From NCBI GenBank assembly GCA_021464415.1, contig CM038469.1, forward strand, positions 31,130,087 through 31,194,086: a stretch of 64,000 nucleotides of DNA, read 5' to 3'. Made by a program: the position numbers and the translations under genes. Positions 32,801 to 44,800 of the stretch are shown here, in pieces (positions within the stretch are counted from its first letter, which is position 1; each line of letters opens with the position of its first letter). The notes below the pieces were generated by a model that was given only the letters and a program-made list of their open reading frames with translations, was not told the DNA's origin and did not search any database. The DNA comes from Lonicera japonica (Eukaryota > Streptophyta > Magnoliopsida > Dipsacales > Caprifoliaceae).

Positions 32801-35800
32801 ATACATGCCCAAACCATCTAAGTCGAGATTCAACCATCTTTTCTGTAATAGGTGCCACCCCAACTCCCTCTCTGATGGTAACATTCCTGATCTTATCTTT
32901 CCTAGTCTTGCCACTCATCCATCTCAACATTCTCATCTCAGCTACACTTAGTTTATTCTCGTGTTGGCTTTTGACCGCCCAACACTCAGTCCCATACAAC
33001 ATTGCTGGTCTAACCGCGGTACGATAGAATTTTCCTTTTAACTTGAGTGGTACCTTTTTATCACATAACACACCCGAAGCTTTCCTCCATTTCAACCATC
33101 CTGCTTGAATCTGGTGATTTACATCTCCCTCTATCTCCCCATCTTCTTGTATAATGGATCCAAGATACTTAAACCGAGTGACTTGTGGTATGACATTATC
33201 CCCAACTTTTACCTCTAAGTTAGTAGTGCTCCGCCTTTTATTGAACTTGCACTCCATGTATTCTGTCTTACTTCTGCTTAAACGAAAGCCATGCGCTTCT
33301 AAATTTTTTCTCCAAGTTTCCACCTTCCCATTTAGCTCTTCTCTGGACTCACCCACTAGGACAATATCATCTGCAAACAGCATACATCGCGGTGCTGGCT
33401 CTTGAATGTGTTCCGTGAGTACATCCAAGACCAAGGTAAACAGATAAGGGCTCAAAGCTGACCCTTGGTGTAGTCCTATAGTTATAGGAAAATCTTCTGT
33501 GGACCCACTATGTGTTCTCACACTAGTCATAGCTCCTTCATACATGTCCTTGATAACACGAATATAGGCTATCCTAACCCCTTTCTTCTCTAGGGCTTTC
33601 CACAAAATCTCTCTGGGTACCCTATCGTACGCCTTCTCCAAGTCAATGAAAACCATGTGTAGGTCCTTTTGATCCCTCCGATATTGCTCCATCAAACGCC
33701 GCAACAAGTAAATTGCTTCCATGGTCGACCTTCCGGGTATAAAACCAAATTGATTATCTAAAATGCTGGTTTCTTTTCTTAGTCTCCGCTCAATCACCCT
33801 TTCCCATAACTTCATAGTATGACTCATGAGTTTAATCCCCCTGTAATTGGCGCAATTTTGTATATCCCCTTTATTCTTATAAATCGGGATTAGGGTGCTT
33901 CTCCTCCATTCTTCCGGCATCTTCTTTGACCTCAATATCTTGTTGAAAAACCTTGTGAGCCAACCAATGCCTTTATCACCTAGACCCTTCCAAACCTCAA
34001 TAGGTATACTATCTGGCCCAACTGCTTTACCACTATCCATTTGTATCAATGCTTCTTTCACTTCCTTTTCTTGAATTCTGCGATAAAAGGTGAAATTTTG
34101 GTCATCCTCTCGCATGTTCAGCTCATCTCCACATGCTAAAATCTCGTAACCTTCATTAAATAATTTGTGAAAATAGTTCTTCCATCTCTCTTGTATGTCT
34201 TGTTCTTTAACCAAGACATTACCTTCTTCGTCCTTAATGCATCTCACTTGATCCAAGTCTTTTGTCTTCCTTTCTCGACCTTTAGCAAGTCGGTAAATAG
34301 CTTTTTCCCCAGCTTTGGTGCCTAAAGATTGGTATAATCCATCAAAAGCTTTAGTCCTCGACTCACTCACCGCCTTCTTAGTCTCTTTCTTTGCTTCTTT
34401 GTAAGATTCCCAATTTTCCGCATTCTTACATAGAGACCAAGCTTTAAAGCATTTCCTTTTTACCTTAACTTTATCTTGTACACTATCATCCCACCACCAA
34501 GATTCTTTATCCCTAGGTCCACACCCTCTTGATTCACCCAGCGTCTCTTTAGCTATCTTCCTGATCCCCTCGGCCGCCTTGTCCCACATATCATTTGCGC
34601 TTCCGTTTGCCTCCCAAAACCCTCCCTCCAGCACCTTGTGTTGAAAGATCCTTTGTTTTTCACCCTTCAAATGCCACCATCTAATCCTTGAAACCTTACC
34701 TTGGCCCCTTCTCTTCACTTTCCCCTTAACTCGTATATCCATCACCAGGACTCTATGTTGGGTAGTCAAGCTCTCTCCAGGTATGACTTTACAGTCCATA
34801 CAACTCTTTCGATCTCCTTTCCTAAAGAGGAAGAAATCGATCTGCGAGCATGCTGCCCCACTCTTGTATGTGATGAGGTGCTCCTCCCGCTTCTTAAAAC
34901 ATGTATTGGCAACCATAAGATCATAAGCAGACGAGAAATCAAGGATAGATTTTCCCTCGGTATTTATCACCCCAATGCCATAACCTCCATGCACCCCCCT
35001 ATAGTTTTCAGAAGAGCTCCCTACGTGCCCATTCAGATCCCCTCCTAGGAAAATCTTTTCTCTAAGTGGTATATCCTGGATCAAGCCTTCTAAGTCCTCC
35101 CAAAATTTTATCTTGAGGTGTTCTTCACACCCGACTTGAGGTGCATAAGCACTTATCACATTAAAAGTGTCCTACTCCACTACGAATTTTAGGGCTAGGA
35201 TCCTATCTCCTACCCTCTTTACATCTACGAAAGCCTAACATTAACCCTAAAAATCCAGTATGTGCTGATAAGTAAACAATTAAAACTCAAAACAAACATA
35301 TAACACACGACTTTTCTTTTCTGTACAAAATTATATCAATATTAAACACTGACTGATCCATCCAAACCCAAGGATTTGAGCAACAATCGATATCTAAATG
35401 TAGAATTGAAGGCGATAGGCTCAGGAGGAACGTCTATTTTCTGCTGTTTGCCGCAGTAAACGCAAATCGGTGACTGTATTTCGCTAAGAAGCCTTCCTTT
35501 GCAATGGTTGCACTAGAGGTAATGTGGCGACGGATCTAGACTGGTGATCTATGCTGTGACCAGCAGGAGCGGTGGTAGGTTGGGGTCATAAGGCTTGTAG
35601 GAAGAGAGCCCGGCGTGGTTCCGAAGGGGCGGTTTGGACTTGACGAATTAGATTTGGTGAATTCTTGGACCATTTGCCGGAAATTGGAGGTGTCGGTAGT
35701 GAGAACGGTTATGGGAGTTCGCCTCGAGGCTCGGGTATGTTTTTTGGGGGTTTTGGCAGCGTTTGGTTGATTGGATTGGAGAGGTTTGGTAGAAGTTGGA

Positions 35801-38800
35801 TCGGTTGATGTAGGAGGGCTTCGACATGGGCCTTGAGAGAGACCTTGAACCCCCCCAGAAGAGATTGTGTTGATGATGATGAGCTTAGATCAAATGCTCA
35901 TTTGAGTAAAGTGGAGGGAAATGTGAGGGAAGACCTAAAATGACGGTTTTGCCCTTGTTTAGAGCACATGTGCCTTGCACATGTGTTTTTTCCTGACTTT
36001 AACGGTGGAAAATGGACGGAATGGTCAAATTAAAACGCGGCAAACTTTAATGGGTAAATTGAGAAAAATAAAAATTTAGTGGTCAAATTGAAACTCGGGG
36101 TAAAGTTCAGTGGCCATTTTGGTTTTTTACTCTACATGTTAAATGCTTGAGTACTGATATTTATCGGATAATCTTGGAGACATACGGGACACTACAAATC
36201 CACAATTTAATGAATAAATAAATTTGGAGATCTGGATGCTCAATTGATACTTTTGAACTTTGAAGACATGATAAACATGTGGAGAGCAAACATTGCGTGT
36301 GGGGTGACGACTTTGGTTATTAAGTTATATTAGGTAACTTTTGTACATCCCATAATATAAGGTATCTTTTAGATTTAGACTTAAAATTGGATCCGGTTTC
36401 CTTTGTTGTCTTTTTATTTATGTTTGGTTATTCGTTGTAACCGTAATTTATATATATAAATATATGGCTTTGGCTCTCATATTGATTATGCCAACCTAGT
36501 TACGTTTTTCAACGAAGTATAACTATTTAAAGAGAAAAACTAACTTAAAAATTAATTTCAAAACAAAGTAGGGTTAGATAACATTATACTAAATGAGTGG
36601 GTCAATGATTTGTAATATTTTGGATGTTTAACTACTTATTCAACTTGCAAAATGACATTCTTATGTTTTTATTATGTATTTGTGTAAAATTTGTATGATA
36701 GATAGTGTATCCTTGTCTCCTTGATGTATCTCGCAACCTAATTTTCCTAAAAAAGTTGTGTCAGCGTACCCGTATCGTAATTCATACCCCGTATCTGAGT
36801 CTGTGCTTCTTAGAGGATTATCAGATGGAATGTGCAGTTGGCGTTATTCCAAAAATTTGAGAAAATTTCAGCTTGAGGACAACTATGACAGGAGTAGTTC
36901 AGTGTTTACTAATGCAGGGTATCAGGTTCGTTTTGGGTTTGCTCGTTTAGCTTGTTTTACGGCCCAGGAATCTTTGTCAACCTATTTTTAGGTGCAATTG
37001 GAGGGTGATGCAGAATACGAGAACAGTATATGTGTATTTGTGTTTTAATGTATTTATATTTAAGGATACTTGTCTAGTATTTATATTTACTTAGGGTTTA
37101 GGATTGCATGTCGTTATTTAGGGTGATTAGGACTATAGTAGGTAATTATCTTATTAAGGATATTTTGGTATTTTACACTAGATTAGGGTTTTCAAGGGTT
37201 TACTCAGTGGGTTATAAATATGATTGTAATCATCGTATTATTTAGACTTAGAGTTATGAATTACTAAAGCACAAGTGCTTGAACTCTTATAACTTATGAG
37301 CCATAGTTTCTTTCGGGTGGTTGTGTAAGTTTTGGTTCATTTATGTCATGTGGGAAACTCGCCTACCATCCTATTTAGAACATTGGTAGGTGTTTTAGGG
37401 AGGATAGAAATATTGATTTTGAATTTTCTTGGCATGAGTATGTATAAGGAGGGTATTGAGAGACTTGCAAGTTCCTCTAAAACATCAATGCTCTTGATCC
37501 GTCTGTAGTTCACAATCGGCCTAAGCAATGATTTGTCGTAGGTGCTGAGGCCTAACAATGCCAACCCTTATAATATTTATATTTAAACTTACTAATATAT
37601 AAATAAAAGGTGTTTAAAAGCAGTCTTTTTAGAAAACTGTTTTTTGGTTTTACAACTTCCCTGTTGGTTTTTTTTTGATCCTGAGAAAAAGTATAGACAA
37701 GAAGGGGAGTGAACACAGATTTGATGTTTTTCTTCTTTTCTCTCTTGTGAAACTCACTCAGTAAGAAACTTTAATAGATATATATATATAGTTCTTGGGT
37801 TGTGAAACTAAGTGTATATCCAATTGACACTGCTCCTGTATGCCTTGCTAAATTTCTTTGATATTTTCATGACAAGTTTATGTTTTTGATATATATATAT
37901 ATGTTATATATAAGTATGTATCTTGCGTGGCCCTATTGGTTGACTTCTTACCCATAATGTGTTTGATGTAATTGGGCAGGAAATTGGGTGTCTCCCTATA
38001 TGCCTAGGGTCTGTTCTCAATGAGATTCTTTTCATTTATGTTAGACTCTTCCACATGCAATTTATTTTTCTTGTATAAGTTCTCCTTTCTACCAAAAATA
38101 ACATAATTGACATATAAAATATTATATTTAGTAGCGGTGATATCATTTGCATCTGATAATTTTAAACGAATGTTTAATTTCAAACATTACATATTTATTG
38201 GTTTCTGCTCCATTGATAATTTCAGCTCCCACCGTTAAGGGGTCCGGAAAATGTGGCACACTGTATGTTGCAGAACCACTGGATGCTTGTTCACCATTGA
38301 CTAATAATTTCACTGAAGATATTGTCTCCTCTTCATTTGCCTTGATCATCAGAGGAGGATGTAGCTTTGAGGATAAAATTAGAAGAGCTCAAAATGCAGG
38401 GTTCGATGCAGCGATTGTCTACGACAATGAAGACGGTGATTTGGTTGCAAGTAATGACCTTTTCTTATTTCACAATATAATTGTTATTTTTTTTTTCTTT
38501 TGTTTAATACTTTGTGCATGCTGATTTTATTTTCTTTGTTAACCATAAACATGGACCACTATTTGCAATGGCAAAACATGCGAATGTGTATGTATCAAAA
38601 CACTATTCGAATTTTTGTGCAATCACTTTCTGTAAATCAAGTCAAGGTTAAGTTTTTATCTCGTACTAGTCGTTAGAAATGACAGAAACTGTGTAAAGAG
38701 TGTTTAACGTTCACTGTAAATGGAGTTATAGTTGATCTACCAGTTTGATACCATGAAGTGGTCGTGTTATTAGAGCATGAATAGGAAAGGGAAGTCACTT

Positions 38801-41800
38801 TAGTTTCCATTTGGTTCGTTCCTGGAATACTAAATTTTCATTCATTCAAGATTCCAACGTTTGATTGGAGTTTGGAAAGAAATCCAGTGTTCCTAGGAAA
38901 AAAGAATTCCCTACATCCATTTCAATTTCCAATGGGAAGGAAATAAGAGGATTCCCAGAAACCATTACCCTTTTCTTCTCTTTTTAACAAAATTATCCCT
39001 ATATTTATCTAAACATTTTTCTTTTGCATTACAATTATGTAACATTTAGTAATATATTATTACAGCTAGGCTCCACAAAGGGCTTCCCTTTTTTTGATAA
39101 GAAACAAGATTTCATTAATAAAACAAAAGAGAACAAACTGAGAGGGGACAAGGAGTCCTCCATCAAATCATATAATCCAAGAAAAGAAAAATATAAAGCC
39201 AAAATCCACAGCCAACAACACACACCTGGAACAGATTATACAATGGAACACTATTCAAAAATCAAAGCCCTCCAATTGTTCTTGATGTCTTCCACTCAAT
39301 AGTTTTCTGAAAGGCTTGGTGTTGGAAACCCACAATGAAGCCATGAATTTGACTCTTTGCCTCAGCCACTCTTCTTTTCCTTCGAAAATTCTACAATTCC
39401 TCTCCATCCATAATAAACCAAAAGGAAGCAACTTTGACAGATCTCCATATCCCTGCTCTTAGATTTGTCTCTGTAGCTATTGATTTCCAAGAGAAGAATA
39501 TTCACGCCATTTTTGGGAAGGGCCCAACGAAACCCAAATTATGCACAAATTTTGTTCCACATGAAATATGAGTTAAGGGTAGTGTAACAACAAATGATTC
39601 AAAGATTTCGCATCTCTCTAGCAAAGTATACACCAAGATGGGGAGAGAATAATTTGGTCTTCCTTTTTTTAACTAAAGAACGGGTTTCCCTTTTTGAGAG
39701 GGTAAATGATTGAAAGAAATTTGGTGGGAATGATCTCCATGATAAGTAGATCAACTCAATTATATTTCATAAAAAAATTCAACGAGGAAGTGGATGGTCT
39801 AAAAATCTAAAGTTTCAACGGCCAGGAATGCACACACACACATATATATGTATAACTGCACCTACTTCCCGATTGAATTTCTTTGATGAAATTTGGCGGA
39901 GTTGATAAAAAAATTCAATTATTTACCCTCCTCAAAAGGGGAAAAATCTGTTTTCTTTAGTCAAAAGAAGGAAGCCCTTTTTGGAGCCTGGCTGTATATT
40001 GTTATATGGTAACTAAATTAATTAAATTTTTTGTTGTTTAATAACATAGTTTCAACTTAGAGAGTTCCAATCTTAACCAAACATTGGCAAGGAATCTCAA
40101 TGTCAAGAGAGGAGCTTTCTTGGAATCTAAAATGCCAATTCCTTTACTAAAACTCTAACCAAACGAGCTTTTGGAGGACCGGGTCTAAGAGTTGTAGGTG
40201 TACTGGCTTATCTAAACATGCCCGGACTACGTGTATTAGTGGTGGGAATAGAGGTGAGGTAGATGAAAGGAAAGGCTTCTTGGCCGTGGACGAATCAGGT
40301 ATTCAAAGAGGTGCCATTGAGTTTTGAGTTCAAATGAGTGGAAAGTGGTTTTCCCACTTACGTACTCAACACATCTATCCCTTATAAGTGGAATCTATCT
40401 AGTGGATACTATGGAATTTTGTTCAATGGATGCTCTCTTGGAGTTGGTGTTAGTTGTTCTGTTGCTTGAATTTTTTTTTCTTCTTGTAGGACTTCTTGTC
40501 CTTCGTCTCTTTATCATACCGATTTCTATATCTTTAGTACAAGTTGTTTCCTTTTCCTATCTGGCTAATGTTTATATTACACTCAACCACCTCGTGTTTC
40601 AGCAATAACTAGACATTGACCCTGCTTTTTCCTTCCTAATCCCCCCTTTTTATGTTAATGCCATCCACCGTTCACCTAAAATTCTCTATTTTAAAATTAA
40701 TCTGAACCGCTGCTAAATTTTCGGATAGAAATCCCCTCCTCTGTGTTTTTGGGGGTGGGGTTGTATTAGTGGGCAAAGTAGGGCTTCGAGTAAAGATAAG
40801 TCATTCGATTGCCATCACTACAACAATGGGTTGATCACCCCCTACATGATGAATCAAGCCCGAGACCATCTTGTTATGGGATGCCACAAGGTTTCAAGGT
40901 CATTCTCTAAAAATACTCTCTACATACACAAAACCTCAAACTTTTTTGATCTCTGTCTCTGTATAGTTTGTTCTCTCTCTTTCTGGCCTCTAAGTTCCAT
41001 TGGCTCCGTCCAATCTCTCTTACTAAATTATATTTTCGCCCACAACCCTCAATTCCGAAACTTGCCTAAATCCATGGGTGGTAACAGTCAAGGAAGTTCA
41101 TATATATCAAGGACAAGTTAGTGCTCTGAAAGTCTGAGATTGAGGTTAACGATCATGATGTCTATATTGGCGGTGTTGAGTTGACTTTTTGAAAGCCTTA
41201 CTCCTGTTGTTTACTGTTAGATTTCGGAGCATCCAACCCAAAACCAATTGGCAATGGGTGGAGTAGCCCCTAGATCTTATATATTGCTTTGTGATGATCC
41301 ACTCTTCCGATGTGGGATTAATAGTCTCAACACGCCCCCTCACGTGTGGCGTAATTTCTTAGCCCAACACATGGATTGATTGGGTGACGTGGAGCCCGCC
41401 CCGTATGGTGTGAGATGAAGACGGCCGTTTTTGAATGGCGAAGTCGATCTTAATGAACCAACGGGGATCTATTTCTTTGATACCATGTAAAGATATAGAA
41501 AAGAGATAAATATTATTGAATTGATTGATATCAAACTATTACAATGGAGACCCTTTATATAGGGTTATGAGAAAGATATAAATAAGGAAAATATAAAAAC
41601 TAAATTAACCTAGAGATTTAGAGATTGAATAGTCAACTCTTATAAATGGTAACTATATAGATGACAACTAGTAAATAAATATAGATTGGCTTTGTTTCTT
41701 ATATAAAAAAAAATAAACTAGTAAATATATATTATATATGTTCACATTTACAAATCCATTTTATCCAATTTTCTAAATTCAAGCAACTAATTTTACAGTA

Positions 41801-44800
41801 CACCTTTCAGTCATTCTGTTCCCTTGTCATTTTCTGCTTCATATTCTTTGTACCTAAACAATACCAAATTTACCAATATTGCTTTCACCCTGGAAATGAA
41901 CTGCTTTTGCTTAAACCTTTTGTAGCTGGCATCAGAGTGGTTCTCTACCAGTCCAACTTTTTTATTTTTTCTCTTTTTCTGGTCTGACTACCTTACCAAC
42001 TACAAATTTATATAATTGGTGCTATATATACCAAGTTTGGCTTTTCGTTCAATGTATTTTGAAATTTGCTAGAGGGGGGTGAAAAATGAGGAATTTACTT
42101 TACTGTCACTTTATATGAATAAATTGCCTTTACGTTGGGTTATGCATACGGCTTGGCTCAACTTATTTTGGTACAGTACTACGACAAGGCTACCAGACAT
42201 GTTAGGGCATAATATGATGTTGAGATTACATAAATATTTTGCTTATGCTATTAGAACATGGGCTTTCACTCTCACTCACATCTTTGTGCAAGTCATATAA
42301 TGGGTAAGCCTTATACGGCACATAGGATTGTCAATTTTGGTTGGAAAGGACCAAAGCGTGACTCTTTAAATTTAGGGTCGAGCCTTGATTGCGCTTGAGG
42401 CGGGTTTGATTTGGATATAAGACCTCAAGCCCTAAATCTACATGTTGTATTCTAGGATTATACACAATTTTATATTCGATTTAGGCTCTTCTAGTGTTTC
42501 AATGAGCCACTGCCCATTCTCTTCAGCACCTAAAGCATAAACATTCAGTACCACTAGTAGAATTCAGTATTAGGTAGGGAAGCTAACTTGTGTATGCTGT
42601 CATATAAAATATAAAGATAACATTAGGGTAATTGTAGTATTGTAGAAACCCTATTGCACTGGCTTGGACATCTATACTTGGTCTGGTTGGCTTCATTTGA
42701 GGAAACAAAGTCTCATATATCTAATGATAATACGTTAAATCTATAACTGTTTGGCAATCACAAAATTTTGAAGTCCAATGACTGGTTGAGAGATTCAACA
42801 CTAGAAATCAAGTTTTATTGTTCAAGAATTTATGGCATACAGTAAGCAAGAATGAATAACGTGGTTTACAATTTTGTTGGTTATTATTTTAAATAAGATG
42901 GCTTTCTTGCCTCTAGCGTAAACTCTTTTTGTTATGACAGCGGAACAAAAGCGAACTTGTGATAAAAAAATTATAGGCAACGAATTTCCAGGGCTGCCCC
43001 CACAATTAAATCCAAAGGAAGGACACCTTAATTTCCCATTTCAAAATAATGATACTCTTTTTCCTTGCCTAACTTCATTTTGTTTTTAAATAAAAACACC
43101 CCTCCCCCTCCCCCTCCCCTCACAGCCCCGCTCCATTCACTGGACTCCTACCCCCTTGGCACCCACCGTTAGTTTGAGAGAAACATAACTTTTCGCTGTC
43201 AGGGTTCTTTGGGTGTCACCGGTGCCCCATTGAAGTCGCCAGAGCTCCAGCAGTGGGTAGCAGGGGTGGTTTATGAGGCTTGGTATGAGGAAAGAAAGAA
43301 ATATAAAAGTTCGCTATGGAAATAAAAAAAGTTCGATAAGGGTATAGTTGACCATTTAAAAAGAGGGGTGTTCTTGTAACAGGCAAACCTTGAAAAGTGT
43401 CCTTATGTCAAACAAATTGTGGAGGAAGTCTTCCTTGTGTTAGGGAGAGGTAAGGTATCCTTTCTTTGCATTTCACCCATGCTGTCTAAAAATTTCTAGT
43501 CCAATGAATCTGTTTAGACGTTACCTGAATAAGAAAATATCTCATAATGATTGCAAACCTCAGACTTTGTTATCCACTTTTCCAACTTTCTTTTTTCTTC
43601 GAGAATCTCTAATTTAGGCAGGTTGTGATGCAGTGGCGGGGAATTCAGCCGGAATAAAGATCCATGCTGTATTTGTTACAAAATCTTCGGGCGAAACACT
43701 GACGAAGTACGCAGGTGCAAAAGACATGGAACTATGGATAATCCCAACCTTTGAGAACTCGGCATGGTCAATCATGGCCATATCTTTCATTTCTTTACTT
43801 GCCATGTCAGCAGTTCTGGCCACTTGTTTCTTCGTTCGTAGGCATCGAATTAGACGAGAACGTCCTCAAGCTTCACGGGTTAGAGAGTTCCATGGGATGA
43901 GCAGTCGGCTAGTGAAGGCCATGCCGAGCCTAATATTTACATCTGTTTTAGAGGATAATTGTACTTCAACTACATGCGCTATTTGTCTTGAAGACTATAG
44001 TGTTGGGGATAAGCTCAGAATTCTGCCGTGCCGCCACAGTAAGTCTTCTTTTACCCCCTTTTGGAGTTGATGTCATCTAATATATATGCGTCTGTGCACG
44101 TATAATAAATTAGGTATGTTTGGGAGAAAGAAGATAAATGCTAAATATGTGTATATCTTTATTGCAAGGGAGATTGACCTTTTCAACTATGCCCCTCATT
44201 TTATATGTGAACTTAGACTTGCACTCACCGTCTTGATAATCGTTTGATTTTGCATCCTACATGCCGGTGAATCTCAAGGAATTACATAAAAGTTGAGGTT
44301 AAATCAAGGGATTATCTTAGAGAAATTAGACATTGCTCCACATTTACACATAATACTTTGAAATTCCCCACCATGCAGGCGCAAAGTCTCATGAAAACAG
44401 GGTGTTAAGTCTACTTTCACATTAAAAGTAGGGGGCAAAGTCAAAAAGGCCCTTGGAACAACCTAGTGTATGTTGTTTTCACTTAGACATCTAACGGTAA
44501 ACAACCTTTCACTTTACTGTTAGTGCAAGCATACATGGTTCATTTGTAACATAAATACCATCATACTCAGGTCTAATTCTCTAGTTTTTGCCAAAGGCAT
44601 GGGTTATATCTATACTATACATTAAACACATCGTGGAGGTTTGCTAGAACACAAAATTACCAAATCAGCTCTCTCGCACCGGTAATTACTATAAAATAAT
44701 GCTTATGAAGGGACTTGACTCATAATCATGAATAGCACATTTAGGCTCTGTTTGATAACAATATGGAAAAGGAAAATAAAAATACTTGATTTGGGTACGA

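Larger units (their letters stand above)
31880..36132. mobile_element. Pack-MULE (Mutator-like foldback with captured gene pieces)
   Basis: The terminal inverted repeats run about 210 bp and the outermost 34 bp are identical, starting GAGTAAAAAACCAAAATGGC. The flanks TACATTTTA (31871-31879) and TACATGTTA (36133-36141) match at 8 of 9 positions, as expected for a Mutator target duplication. There is no transposase. Between the arms lie GC-richer segments with gene-like content: a VQ-motif fragment (35590-35900, minus), another possible coding piece (35350-35500, minus) and an unidentified ORF (32100-32460, plus). An RTE-type LINE sits inside. Without the LINE the element is about 1.6 kb. It sits in intron 1 of the RMR gene. 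Confidence 0.8.

Noticed and set aside
32760..35048. Plus-strand ORFs of 60-115 codons across the LINE
   Set aside because: They are opposite-strand frames of the RTE reverse transcriptase.
43633..44070. Stand-alone 145-aa RING protein
   Set aside because: It is exon 3 of the RMR gene read through its donor site; the RING is completed by the exon at 45598.
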